64,000 bases of DNA from Chrysaora quinquecirrha (taxonomy: Eukaryota; Cnidaria; Scyphozoa; Semaeostomeae; Pelagiidae): contig JACTAT010000137.1 of the NCBI GenBank assembly GCA_014526335.1, positions 283,754 through 347,753 of the forward strand, in the 5' to 3' direction. Below the pieces are notes generated by a model. The model ran no database searches, had not been told where the DNA came from, and was given only the letters and a program-made list of their open reading frames with translations. Shown in pieces: positions 22,570 to 34,205 of this stretch; positions within the stretch are counted from its first letter, which is position 1; every line of letters starts with the position of its first letter. A program made the position numbers and the translations under genes.

Positions 22570-22912
22570 TAATAATGGGTCACGTGACATTGCCTTATAT
22601 GGAAAGCGGTAAGAGGAAATAGTAACTAGCAACAAAATGTAGAGACATTTCTGGATTTCTATTGATATTAAGGAAGGTCGACATTTTTACTGTGACGTCG
22701 ATAGCATGTTTTGATTATGATGTCACAATGACTTCATAACAGAAGTAGGAGACGCCCAATTTACCAACATTACTCCTAATACATTGGCCAATGTCTGTGC
22801 CAAGTTTGATTGCTCTAGCTCTACTGGACAGGAATCTATGGAGGGGGTGGAAACCACCCCTCACCCCGGCTGTGGTAGATCACAAAAAAGCCCGGTAGGA
22901 TTAGGGTTAAAC
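22570..22912 (+). repeat. Dispersed repeat T, copy 1
   Basis: Inverse copy of 31666-31945: TGACATTGC.TTATATGG, GTAGGAGACGCCCAATTT, CATTGGCCAATGTCTGTGCC and CCGGTAGGATTAGGGTTAA are shared in mirrored order. Confidence 0.7.
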
Positions 22913-23039
22913 AAGGAACACAAGAGTGACTTATCGGGAGCATGCAGCGAGCGCTATGATTGGCTCATGAATTCATTTTCAATTTAGCAGCTGCAAAGGT
23001 TCTGTCTCGCTTTTCGCACAAAGCAATAGGAATAGCCAA

Positions 23040-23760
23040 TTGGAAACAATGTTTATTGCCTAAACTTGGCGACTAATTAGAAACATGTAGCTAATCTCAA
23101 GGCTATAATTCGCAAAATCAGCCATCGGCCTAAAGACATCAAATCGCCTAATTTCTTAATTGACAAAGAAAGGGTCTTATTTTCTAACTGACAATCTTTG
23201 AAAAAGATCAATAATAATTTGGAAGAAGCAATAAAATAGCCCCGTGAAAAGCCATGGCCTGTAGCGAGCGACGAGGTTATCCACTCTGCGAAAATCAGCT
23301 ACAATATGGCCTAAAAACGTCAAATTGCTTTATTTCGCAGAGAGGTGCCTCATTTTTACAGCTAAAAATCTTTCATGAAGAGCCCCTTAAAAGAACCGTA
23401 TACATCAGCTTAATTTTTCAAAAGCACCAAAATATCGACTAATCTAGCAAAAGTCGATGTTATTGGCTCCGCAACAAATAGGCTACAATATGGCCTAAAC
23501 AAGTCGAACTGCTGGATTCGAAGAAAGAGGCCAAATTTTCCACTTAAGAATCTTTTCAGAATAGCCCATGAAAAATCGCACATATTGCCTTTATTTTATA
23601 AACGCACTACCAAAGCGACTGAATTGAAACACGTTACAAACGTCGAGGTTATCGACTCCACAAAAATCATCTATTATTAGGCCAAAACACCTAAAATAAT
23701 GGCTAGGAAAAGACGCAATCTGTTCTATCACTTAGCTTTAGACCCCGTCTCAATAAAAAA
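23040..23760 (+). repeat. Ancient tandem repeat, period about 181-188 bp, four units
   Basis: The phrase GGCCTAAA (last copy GGCCAAAA) recurs at 23127, 23308, 23492 and 23680. Each is preceded by a CTCCGCAA/CTCTGCGAAAATCA-like phrase. In the first three units it is followed by an AAAAATCTTT-like phrase about 70 bp later. Units are strongly diverged. Confidence 0.65.
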
Positions 23761-24271
23761 CTAAAAATTACGCAAATTGGTCGCCGTTAAACACCGCTGA
23801 GAGCCCAAATTATGACGTCAAAACATGAAAACACCGTTCTGTGATTTCAATTGAAGAATAAAGCCTGGAGCAGATGCACAACTAACGGCAAAATTGGATG
23901 TTTTGATCGATTCTTATCATCAATCCATGCTTCCTGTGGTTCCTTAAAATGTATTACTTAGGATATATAATATCATTGTCGTGAGTCGCTGTTTTTTCGA
24001 AAGAGAAGCACATGGTGATTGTCGAACTAATCTACCGAGACGAGCCTCTACATACTCCGAAAACAGCAAAATTTTAGTTTGATACCAAAAGCTTCTTTTC
24101 TATTGCGTAAGACATTTCAAAATGGAAAATAAACGTCGTAGTTTCCAGCCCATTTCGTTGATCTGACTTTGACACCGACATGCTGGATGCGCAGTTTTGA
24201 GAGATGCTTTCTAGAGATTGACTATTCCACAGCACTTAACAGAGCAATGGAAGCATAAGTCCTTCTATAGG
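23761..24271. other. No feature seen
   Basis: No gene or known repeat. A TGACGTCA palindrome lies at 23813-23820. Confidence 0.45.
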
Positions 24272-24760
24272 GTTAAGGTGAAGATGAAATGGTGTTTTAG
24301 CGCCAGTCGCTGGCCCGGGGGTACTTAGTATAATTTGGGTACGGGCATGTGCCGCCCATATGGGTGGGTTTTGGGCACTGAAATTCTCTAAACATGGGTA
24401 TGATATTAACCAAAACCCCATAAAAGTGGGTGGCAAATTGAAGAAAAGTCGAAAGTTTAACTTTAATTTGGTCAGAAAACTGGCAAAATCGCGTCAAAGA
24501 TGTTCGTAGTACAATATCAAGCAATAAATAGGTCTAGAAAGTCTCATTATTATTCGCTTATTTCTACTTATAAAATAGGGTCTGTTTCCGCAAAGGTTTA
24601 CATTATAAGTGGGTGGGTTTCCGAAATCTGGGCGGCACATCCCGTCCATTCATAAGTGAAATACCCCCGGGTCGCTAGGATCTCAGTAGTAGGTTAATTA
24701 ATTGAGACTTTGACCCTGGCTGTGAGGCTACAGTAGCTGCGCTGGATCCCTGACCAAACT
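24272..24760 (+). repeat. Dispersed repeat U, copy interrupted by G3
   Basis: Left part 24272-24313 and right part 24679-24760 together match 20338-20450. Confidence 0.75.
24314..24670 (+). mobile_element. hAT-like miniature element, family G, copy G3
   Basis: 357 bp starting CCCGGGGGTACTTAG and ending AATACCCCCGG, with mirrored GTGCCGCCC / GGGCGGCAC. Flanked by GTCGCTGG (24306-24313) and GTCGCTAG (24671-24678), an 8-bp duplication with one later change. The empty site is preserved at 20338-20450. Confidence 0.88.
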
Positions 24761-25136
24761 GAGCTGCTGACAACACGAGTCAACTGGATTACATCAAGAC
24801 GCCACGGCAACTTCATTAGCAAATGCCATCAAGATATCAAGCATACCAGTTCAATTTGCCCTGTTTTTGAAGAAGGTGTTCTTCCACCAAATAAAACCTT
24901 TGTTGGTGGGCCTTGCGACATATAGCTCCAAAGATCCAAACAACAAGCTGCAGCTGTTCTATTCAAAAACAACAACAACAACAACAACAACAACAGCAAA
25001 ACAGCACAGCAAGGCAAACGACCTATGGGAAAATGCGAATAAAACATAACTGTTTTTCGAAAGTGGAAAAGAATTGAGTGATTTACCTTCACTAGACAAG
25101 TAAGAAACAAAAAAGACAAGAAATAAACCCTTTTTC
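24761..25136 (+). repeat. (CAA)n microsatellite in otherwise featureless DNA
   Basis: A run of ACA/CAA triplets at 24967-24995; nothing else seen. Confidence 0.7.
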
Positions 25137-25265
25137 AGAGGTCTGGGACTGCGCGAAATTTTCCAAAATATTGTAGATTTCTTCTAAAGATTGCAGTTAT
25201 TCTGTCAGAGTCATTGCATCGGCGTCTGCAATCTTCAGGAAAAAGTCGCACAATCTCAGACCTCT
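25137..25265. mobile_element. Small TIR element
   Basis: 129 bp between AGAGGTCTGGGACTGCGCGA and TCGCACAATCTCAGACCTCT. Noncoding; no target duplication readable. Confidence 0.6.
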
Positions 25266-25691
25266 ACCAAATAACTTAAAACAAATAAGAGTAACATTCC
25301 TTGGGATAAGTCAAAACGCGTTTTCGGCGCTATCTATCGCAGCTTTTGGTAAATTGCCGCAGTAGATGGCGACGTCATTGATCAGTTGATTTGAGTGAAT
25401 GTTTCAAGAGATCTTTGGGCACGAAGACAATGCACTTTTTTTGAAGATGTCGCGACATGAAGCACGCTTGCAACATGTCTCACAAATCGGTGCATTTAGG
25501 GCAATTATTTTCAACGTTTCAACTGTTTTCTGCAACTTGTAGTAAAGACCAGAGCTAAACAATGTTTGGGAGGCTGCTTCATCTGTGACATTGGGAGCTC
25601 GTTTTTAGAGAAAGATGTTACCCGGTGCAGTGATTCGAAAACCCTTTCAAATTCTGAAGAAATAGAGCCGGTTTCCGTCGTGGCAATAACA
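25266..25691. other. No feature seen
   Basis: No supported gene. Confidence 0.5.
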
Positions 25692-26112
25692 AGACTCCAT
25701 ACACCTTTTCAACTAAGAGCCTCGTTTTCAAAATTTAAGAAAATTCGTACGAAAATTTGACCCCAGATTTAGATTGAGCACTTTCATTTTAGTATTGACG
25801 CAAATTTACACGCTTCTAGTCCTTACGATGTTGATTTTACAGCGACGAAAAGTTTGGAAATCTATAAAGGATTTGACCGTGAAATATCGCTCGGGGTGAA
25901 ATTTTACACCCCCAGTCATTTTTCACGGTCAAATCCTTTATAACATTTCAAACTTTTAATCGCTATATAATGAACATCGTAAGGACTAGAAGCGTAAAAA
26001 TTTGCCCAAACACTAAAACGAAGGTGCTGAATTCGAATCTGACGTCGAAATGCTTCTATGACACAATTTTAATTTTTTTGAAAACGAGGCCCTTAGTTGA
26101 AAGGGTGTATTG
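25692..26112. mobile_element. Long palindromic (foldback) element, family P
   Basis: Arms of about 200 bp pair almost throughout: TACACCTTTTCAACTAAG at the left mirrors CTTAGTTGAAAGGGTGTA at the right. CTTCTAGTCCTTACGATGTT and AAAGGATTTGACCGTGAAA are mirrored around a centre near 25905. TA lies at both termini. Noncoding; would form a long hairpin if transcribed. Confidence 0.8.
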
Positions 26113-27499
26113 CACATTGTTAATCTTAGGTACAAGAGTAGTCAGCTAGCTTCTTTCATAAAGGCAGTGCCGGGCAAGTTACACAATGTATTCATCTTTC
26201 TAGCGTTAGAGGCCCCTAGCGGTTATGTGTGATGCGTTACTGAGCAGTTATTTGCATGCTTGTTTCGTGAACGAGAAATTTTACGATACGTGAATTCGAA
26301 GGCCCAGCGTGTCGCGTGAACTGTCTTGGAGGAGCTCATGATTTCTGAGATTGGGGACATTTTGATTACTAAATTGGTGCAGGAATGGTGCATGTAATAA
26401 GTCTACAAGCCCCATAAACCCTTACTTTTCTGTTCCCAGTTACAAACTTGCCCTGGAAAGAATTTTTCAAGGCCTATCAGCCGTGAATTTGAATCCTGCT
26501 CAAAATTTGGAGAAAGCGCATAAAGCCACGTGGACGCAAGAGTGAAGTTTTATCGTGCGTGATTGTGTGAATCGTCCAAACTTTGCGCATGATTGCATAA
26601 TTTTGCACCCCCATTGCGGAACCTTCTGTCACGGAAGAATATAACCTTCGTGTTTACGATAAAGATATAGATAACAAAATATGAATCATATAGTGGTAGA
26701 AAAACTCACTTTCATTGGTTGTGTATACCAAATATCCAAGAATCAAAACGCATTTTTTTTCCACCCTGCTGCATTCAACATGAGACTTTCGTGGTCCGCA
26801 AAACCTCGGGTGAACCAGCAACATATATCTGAAATGCAGATGATCGTGAAAGTTCCTTAGAGCCGCCAAAAGAAATACATAAACTTGAACTTCTTGAACT
26901 AGAAAGCTAATTTCATGAATATGATATCCATCTTTCTCTGTTTCTCACGAAATCTAAAATTATTATTTTAAAACACAGATGCTTTGGTAAATTTTCTCAC
27001 GAAGATGTTCATTTAACACTAAAGGCTAATTGAAAGTTTCTGATAAAGACATCATGTAAGTCTAAACTTAGGCCGAAAACAATGTTTGCCGTTGGGAAAG
27101 AATGTACGCACAGCGGCTTATCCAAAAACGGTATGCAGTAGTACGACCAATCAAATGGTGATTTAAATTTGAGCCCACCAATCAGATTTTTTAATTTTGC
27201 TGAAATGATTTCGTCGGAAAGCCAACAGACTCATTACATTACAGAAATCACACAACTCACAAACAGCACCGGCATCCTTTACCCAGGGTACCGGACTCTC
27301 TAAAAGAAAACGAGATTTCAATTCTCTTGAGAGTCTGGCATGTAGAGGAATGGCATCATTAAGAAACCGGTATTAAATTTTAGTAAGCCAGTCATTTTCA
27401 TCCGCTAAAAGGTTTACATTTTAGCTGTTACAACTGATTATCAAGAGGGGGGTCGAAAGCCCCCCCCCCCCCACTCCATGTGAGTGACAGACTAAAACA
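26113..27499. other. No feature seen
   Basis: No gene supported. A minus frame at 26654-26869 lacks motifs. C-run near 27460. Confidence 0.45.
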
Positions 27500-27514
27500 A
27501 GGCATATCACAACG

Positions 27515-27545
27515 TAATAATATAATATAATAATATAATATAAAT
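27515..27545 (-). repeat. Simple-repeat 3' tail of the LINE
   Basis: TAATATAATATAATAATATAA-like units directly after the 3' untranslated region, in place of poly(A), as in CR1/L2-type elements. Confidence 0.65.
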
Positions 27546-27687
27546 GTAATTAAGGGGCAAAAGGCTAATGCCTATAAAACCCTGAGTTTAAGCATTTAAA
27601 TTAATCAGTTAGTACAAAAGTTATATTTTTCATCGCGACGGAAACTGTCATATAGTTTTTCAAAATTCAGTACATTATCAGCATTTA

Positions 27688-27912
27688 CTATTTCTTTTTC
27701 AATGAATTCCATTCATTGATGACTCTCTGTGAGAAAAAGTGTTTTCTTATGTCCAGCCTTGACTTGTTTACGACTATTTTGAATTCGTGTCCTCTTGTTC
27801 TATTATTGTTTATCTTGAAAAATCTAGAGCTCTCAGTATCAATAAGACCATGAAATAATTTAAATGTTGTTATCATATCCCCTCGTCTCCTTCTGTAAAG
27901 CAGAGTTGGCAA
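27688..27912 (-). pseudogene. LINE C-terminal domain
   Basis: Carries RRRRGDMITTFKLFHGL, then RTRGHEFKIVV, then FFSQRVINEWNSL, the conserved tail of CR1-type proteins. It continues upstream in the same frame (LESIQRRATKLVRSISHLSY) to about 27990, where the RT frame breaks off. Confidence 0.8.
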
Positions 27913-27991
27913 TTTTAAAATTCGTAGTCTCTCATTATATGACAGATGGCTGATGCTACGTACTAGTTTTGTTGCTCGTCTTTGTATAGAT

Positions 27992-28969
27992 TCAAGTTGT
28001 TTTCATGCTTTTTGAGATAGGGATTCCATACAGGAACGGATGATTCGAGTAGTGGTCTAACAAGACTTTTATAAAGATTGATAAAACTTCTGTGTCCATA
28101 AACGTCATTGTTCTCTTAATTGATGCTAGTACACCTTGTGCTTTCCTGCATATTTCAGAGATATGTTTATCGAATTTTAATTTACTGTCAATGATGACAC
28201 CAAGGTCTTTCATTTCTTCAACTTTCGAGATCTCTACTGGGGTACCATTATTAATTGTTAAGGTATATCTTTGAAAACTGTCGTTGCAATTTCCAAGTCG
28301 TAAAAATTTACATTTTTGCGGGTTTATAGGTAGCTGCTGCGTTTTCGACCAGTCACAGATTTTTGTTATGTCCCTCTGAATTTTGGAATGGTTTCCTTTT
28401 TCCTTTGCATACAATTTAATATCATCTGCAAACATTTTAACCTTGCAGAACTCGATATGACTGGTCAGGTCGTTGACAAATAACAGAAATAGTAAAGGTC
28501 CAAGTACACTGCCCTGGGGGACTCCACTGGTTACTGTCACCCAATCAGATTTGCATCCGTTTAAAACAACTCTCTGCTTCCGATTTTCTAAAAAGCTCCC
28601 AATCCAATCATAGAGATTACCACTGATACCATAAAGTCTTAACTTGTTTAATAATCGTTTGTGTGGTACCGAATCAAACGCTTTAGCGAAGTCGAAATAG
28701 ATAATATCCACATGATCTCCGTTATCAAGGTAAGCGGTCCAATCTTCTAACGCTTCAAGTAGTTGTTGTAGGCACGATCTTTGATGCCGAAACCCATACT
28801 GATCCGGCGAAAATAAGTTGTTGAAAGTTAGATAATCTACAATTTGTTCTTTGATTATTTTTTCCATAATCCTACAAATTGCTGAAGTCAAACTGATAGG
28901 TCTATAATTTTCCTTTTCGTCCTTCGCTCCTTTTTTATAAACTGGAGAAACGTTTGCAAGCTTCCACAT
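27992..28969 (-). pseudogene. LINE reverse transcriptase domain
   Basis: Non-LTR reverse transcriptase that would copy element RNA at the nicked target. Visible blocks are ENYRPISLTS near residue 20, FDFAKAFDSVPH at 92-103, SGVPQGSVLGPLLF at 148-161 and the catalytic FADD at 180-183, all intact. Near 28070 the frame changes (…SLVRPLLESSVPVWNP continues in another frame). Upstream it joins the linker frame only through a shift near 28990. The catalytic core is undamaged; only frame continuity is lost. Confidence 0.88.
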
Positions 28970-29319
28970 TTCTGGGACATGACCACAAGAAAACTGGATT
29001 GAAATATTAAATGGATAGGATATGCAACCTTATCTGATAACTCTTTAAGGACTCTAGGATGTATTTCATCTGGCCCGGCTGTTTTCGATGTATTTAATTC
29101 TCTTAGTAATGTATGAACTTTTTCCTCAGTAAATTGAATGTTAGTAAACGACAAGCCATCAAATTGCCGTTCTTTGTTTGTTTTCGACGTTGCAGGCGTA
29201 TCTTCTTTACAAAACACGGACTGAAAGAATGCATTTAACAAGTCTGCCTTTTCCTGTTCTGAATTTGTAGTTTTGGTGTTATCGATTTTAAGATCAGGGA
29301 CCTTCGTCTTTGTCTTCAA
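28888..29319 (-). pseudogene. LINE endonuclease-RT linker
   Basis: Contains NAFFQSVFCKED, LLRELNTSKTAGPDEIHPRVL and HLIFQSSF, the conserved lead-in to the RT domain of CR1-type LINEs. True homology ends near SSFL; the rest of the frame is out of phase, because the correct SCGHVPEMWKLANV reading lies in the next frame. Confidence 0.8.
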
Positions 29320-29353
29320 TTTTGAATTTACATAACGCCAAAAGCTTTTGCAA

Positions 29354-30628
29354 TTATTTTAGAATTTTGGCAAGGTCTGTCTCAAATTTCTGAATTTGGC
29401 TTCGGATTTTGCTTTTAGTTGCATTTCTTATATTCTTATATCTTTCATAATCTTTGCCTTTACTTGTTAACATCCACCTTTTGTAGGCGTTGTGTTTTTT
29501 CTTTATACTCCTTAATATGGTTTTATTCATCCATAGTGGCTGTCTGTTTGTACTATTACCGCGCATGTTCATTTGTTTGGGTACACAGACATCAATCGCG
29601 TCCGTTAGTCTGGATTGCAGGATTAGTAGCATCTGTTCTGTATCTTTACCTAGAAATTCCCTATCCCAGTTTACTTGAGACAGAATTTTCCTTAGCTTAT
29701 CATAGTCACCTTTGTCATAAGAATAACGCTTTGAATCTTCTCCTTCATTCTGGATTAATTCGCTTTTAAGGACAAAGTTGAAGTTTAACACTAAGTGATC
29801 ACTAGCTCCAAGTGGATCTTCGTATGCAATTCTTTCGATGGAATAGTCGTTGTCTGTGAAGATGAGATCTAAACAATTTGACTTTTGATTCTGCCTATAT
29901 CTTGTAGAATTCTCGACGTGTTGCGATAAATAACAGTCGTCTATCATATTTAGGAAGAGAAACGCCGGGTGCTTATCACTTGTATTGGTATAATGTGATA
30001 TCCAATCAATTTCTGGATAGTTAAAGTCACCCATTAGCAGAACATGGCAATATTTTCCATTGGATGTGATTTCCTTTAAGTAGGTTCGCAAAGCAGAGTG
30101 ATTGGTATCATTTGGACTTCTGTAAATTACAGCGCATAGAACGAGTTCTTTATTTTCTAGTTGAAACTCAACGACTACCGATTCAACTGATGAGTCAGAA
30201 CAAGTTGATTGTAGCTCTGTTGCTTTAATTTTATCATGAAGGTAGAGCGCTACACCTCTTCGAGTGGTTGTATCAATGTTACAAAAAACGTTATAACCAT
30301 TTATCTTTATGTCATTGGTTTTCAAGTTTGGCATACTATTTCTTTTAGATAATACCTCCGTTATTCCACATAAATCAATTGTATTAGCAAGCAGTCTGGA
30401 TTCAAGTTCGCCTTTCTTGTTTAAGAGACTATCTGCATTTGTATAGCAACACTGTAAGAGTGTTTTTCTCAGAGGATTATTTACAATGTTTTTGTGCACT
30501 TCATTTTTCCGCTGGATTGTTTTGTTATGTTGAATCAGTTCAGAACGGGGTATCCGACTTGTTGGTATTGCCATTGGTTTCGGTTCACCTGTCCTGGCTG
30601 TTGAGCCAAGTATTGGTGCTGTTGCCAT
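29354..30628 (-). pseudogene. LINE endonuclease domain
   Basis: 424-residue frame with an AP-endonuclease-type fold: YTNADSL near 62-68, ITEV at 88-91, LMGDFNYPEIDW at 198-209 and SDHLVLNF at 276-283 supply the expected catalytic N, E, D and H. This enzyme nicks target DNA to prime reverse transcription. The frame ends at a stop just before the linker. The region AAAATTCTAAAATAATTGC suggests small A-run indels moved it out of frame. No RRM or zinc-knuckle first ORF was seen upstream. Confidence 0.87.
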
Positions 30629-30690
30629 GGTGAAAAGGTTTGAGCAGTGGTTGAAAGTGGTGAAAAGGTTTGAGCAATACCTCTATTTAT

Positions 30691-31388
30691 GCGATTGTAT
30701 CGCCATTCTAAACCATTATGATTGTATGCATCTTTTCAATCGTTTGCGGCCCTTCAGGTCTACAATCTCTTACAAAATTGTTGAACCCCTGTATAGTAAA
30801 TCTATTTTTTGCGCCACCCTTCCCCCTTGTCAACGTTGAGTCTGATGTCACTGTCTGTGCTGACGATGCTTGACTATGCAGTTAATTTGATATACAATTC
30901 AACATTGATATGGGGGGGGGGAATAACGAGGAGAACAGGAAAAATGGTAGGGGTCCAACAATTTTGTAAGTGATTGTAGCTACTTTAGCACTCTCCATTT
31001 TGTATTCATTTAACCGAGACAATAAACAAGACAAAGAGCTTGCTGTTACGTAATACTTACGCTGCATTAAAGCAACCTTCACAGCATAAAACATACACTA
31101 CGCAATAAATAGCAGAACGACTTACTCTCCTTTTCGAGGAATTCTTTCTTGATTTCCTTTATTTTAATTGGACAATTTGTGTTAGTCCACGTTAGTCCAA
31201 AGTGCAGTAAACTTTCAGTCGAGAAAGCGCTTCGTGAAATAAACTTAGAACTCATGCTTTTATCTATAGTCCTAAACTGTCCATGGTGGATGATGAAATC
31301 AGTTATGGGACAAAGGCAAAGCGTCTTACGGTCATCGTATCAGTATAAGCTGCTATTTATACAACCATAGCTGCTATTTATACAACTT
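30691..31388. other. No feature seen
   Basis: No supported gene; short frames lack motifs. Confidence 0.5.
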
Positions 31389-31452
31389 ATGTAATAGAGG
31401 CTCTTATCTCGATGGTCAGAACAACAGGTCGACCATTACAGAGATAAGAGTT
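31389..31452. repeat. Short inverted repeat
   Basis: CTCTTATCTCGATGGTC and GACCATTACAGAGATAAGAG pair as a hairpin with a short loop. Confidence 0.6.
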
Positions 31453-31462
31453 CTACCGATGT

Positions 31463-31662
31463 ACGACTGTTGGTTAAGGTGTTTTTAAAAGCAAACGAAA
31501 AAATTTTTACAAGAAATGCGTCCTTGGATGAATTTTATTATGCATCAGCATTATTGTAGGTTACAGTTTTGATTCTCAGGTAAGGCAAATAAAAAAATTC
31601 TGAAGCTCAAGAAGAATCCATAATTAATTACTCTCTTGGGTTTGAAAAACCCAGTACTGAAC
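31463..31662 (+). repeat. Dispersed repeat V, copy 1
   Basis: Shares with 42775-42980 AATGCGTCCTTG.ATG, TTAT.ATGCATCAG and AAGAAGAATCCATAATTA in the same order. Confidence 0.65.
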
Positions 31663-31665
31663 ATT

Positions 31666-31945
31666 CTTAAACCCTAATCCTACCGGATGGTTTTGATCTT
31701 TTTGATCGAGTTTTTCATCTCCCCCCTTTCATAAATTGCTTGGCATAGGCATGGGCCAGTGTATTATGAGCAAATGTTGGGAAATTGGGCGTCTCCCACT
31801 TCTATTATGACGTCATTATAACATCATAATCAAAACATGCTATAGACGCCGATCAAAAATCGACCTTCCTTTATATCAAAATAGACATTTATATATAAGC
31901 TTTTGGCATGACCGTTCCCATATAACGCAATGTCACATGTCAAAC
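31666..31945 (-). repeat. Dispersed repeat T, copy 2
   Basis: Inverse of 22570-22912. Includes AAATTGGGCGTCTCCCAC and a TGACGTCA at 31808-31815. Confidence 0.7.
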
Positions 31946-32589
31946 AACTGAAGAGTTACAAGAAACATGCTACATAAACCAATTTGAACCATTGCAAGGT
32001 AGAAGAAGGTGAAGAAGGGGCTATTTTTATGATGATTATGTTTATGATGATTATCATTGAAGATAATGATGTCAAATAATAACACAATAGCTACAAGAGC
32101 AAGAAGATGATTATGATGACAGAAGACTAATTGGTGCATATTAACCATTTGCTGGCACTTGGAGGGATAAAGAAAGGACTTAATGAGCCAGGTTTTTCTG
32201 TTCTCTTATTGCATTAAAAAAAATTTTCGGACGTTAAAAATTTTGGACGGAAAACTTTGGGACTAACAAGTTGTCCAACAGTTTTATCGTCCGCAATTTA
32301 GGGAGTTAAGGTATAGCATCTCCAATGACAAGAGAAGAGCCAAAAACTTAAGACGAGACAACAACCATTCGCACTTGCGCAAAATGTGTCATTCAAGAAA
32401 GTTTTCTAACAGTTAAATTACTTACTGAACCGGCTAAAAACACTATACCACATCCACACTACAAAATATCTAAGTTTAAAAGACAAATGTATTTACACAG
32501 AATAACAAATTTGCTAAAAACATTCTCTCTGCAGGAGAAATAGAATCTAGTGAACATAACATCATCATAAAGTTTCAAACAATTCAGAT
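31946..32589. other. No feature seen
   Basis: Short ATGATTAT-rich stretch at 32029-32060; otherwise nothing recognised. Confidence 0.45.
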
Positions 32590-33520
32590 TTCATTCAGTT
32601 TATAAGCTATAACCTTAAATAGTTTTAACCGTCCTATTAAGTAGACATTTAGATAATATAAGCTTTAACTTTATATAGATTTAACCGTCTTAAACAGAAA
32701 TTTTGGGTATATAAGCTGTAGTGTTATGTAGTTACAACCGCCTTAAATAGAAATTTTGGGAAACAGCGTTAAATTTATATCGTTTTAGCCGTCTTAAATA
32801 GAAATTTTGGGTATCAAAGCCATATATAACTTTATATAGTTTTAACCGTCTTAAATAGAAATTTTGGGAATATAAGCTATAGCTAACTTTTTGTCGGTTT
32901 GACTGTCTTAAGTAGACATTTTGGGTATCAAAGCAATAACTTTATATACTTTTAACCGTCTTTAATGGACATTTTGGGTATCAAAGGCATATATAACTTT
33001 ATATAGTTTTAACCGTCTTAAATAGAAATTTTGGGAATATAAGCTATAGCTAACTTTTGTCGGTTTGACTGTCTTAAGTAGACATTTTGGGTATCAAAGC
33101 AATAACTTTATATACTTTTAACCGTCTTTAATGGACATTTTGGGTATCAAAGGCATATATAACTTTATATAGTTTTAACCGTCTTAAATAGAAATTTTGG
33201 GAATATAAGCTATAGCTAACTTTTTGTCGGTTTGACTGTCTTAAGTAGACATTTTGGGTATCAAAGCAATAACTTTATATACTTTTAACCGTCTTTAATG
33301 GACATTTTGGGTATCAAAGGCATATATAACTTTATATAGTTTTAACCGTCTTAAATAGAAATTTTGGGAATATAAGGTATAGCTAACTTTTTGTCGGTTT
33401 GACTGTCTTAAGTAGACATTTTGGGTATCAAAGCTATAACTTTATATACTTTTAACCGTCTTTAATGAACATTTTGGGTATATACGCTATAACTGTATAT
33501 ACTTTTAACCGTCTTAAATA
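32590..33520 (+). repeat. Satellite array with three-monomer higher-order repeat
   Basis: Monomers of about 55 bp carry TTTAACCGTCTTAAATAGA and TTTTGGGTAT. From about 32830 three monomer types alternate as a 166-167 bp unit: GACATTTTGGGTATCAAAG.. recurs at 32915, 33081, 33248 and 33415. Flanking monomers (32600-32830, 33440-33520) are single and more diverged. Confidence 0.9.
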
Positions 33521-34205
33521 GGCATTCTATACATGCTTATGTAATATTAAGCCTATAATAATTTTTTACGGGGGTTAATATTTTCGGCATTGCCTGAATG
33601 AAACAGTTATATGTGGTTTTTTACCCTACGGACAGGGCATGTTCATGACTCCTAATGATAACAAAACACGTATTGTGCTTGAAACCATTTAAACGAAGCC
33701 AGTTTAGTGCTGCGTTCTGAACCTAAAAATTTCGAACGTTTGACGTAATGAGCGGGCATTACCGGATAATAATGCCCTATCACTACGTCGAATTCGAACG
33801 TTTTCAGCCAATCAGACTGCATAACAGAGTTGCTGCCCTGACCATAGGGTATTAACGCTGTATAATCATGTATGTATAAATACGGTGTTACTTAGACAAT
33901 GATAAAATAATTGTCTGTATTTTATATGACTTTCGAAAGAAAGATGAATATACTGTAAACTTAAATGAAATGAAGCTTTCGAATATGTCTCAAAATATAA
34001 TATTTCAGCGAAGTTGAGGTGTTTTGACTTTAAAACGTCATAAAAAATGTCACATTTTATTAACAAGCTACAAGAATACCATTGAGTTGAATTTGCGCTA
34101 AATAAGAGATAACGGCAAAGTGCCAAATTTCTAGCATCGATGAAGCTCTTCCAGTTTCAATTCTCGTTTTGACTAAATGGAAACCTATGACAGCCAGCAA
34201 TGACC
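33521..34205. other. No feature seen
   Basis: AT-rich. Minus frame 33866-34126 has no motif. Confidence 0.45.

Larger units (their letters stand above)
27500..30690 (-). mobile_element. CR1-like LINE, nearly full length, frameshifted
   Basis: Reads right to left: a short 5' region with two copies of CCTTTTCACCACTTTCAACC-like text (30640-30685), an endonuclease frame, linker, reverse transcriptase, C-terminal domain and an AT-rich simple-repeat 3' tail (27515-27545). The endonuclease-RT layout, the YTNADSLLNK start and the C-terminal RSRL..R..FFSQRVINEWN-type block fit the CR1/L2 group. At least three frame changes break the protein. Confidence 0.88.

Noticed and set aside
29419..29769. Plus-strand frames opposite the LINE endonuclease
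   Set aside because: Antisense shadows of the LINE; hydrophobic by codon reversal, no domain.
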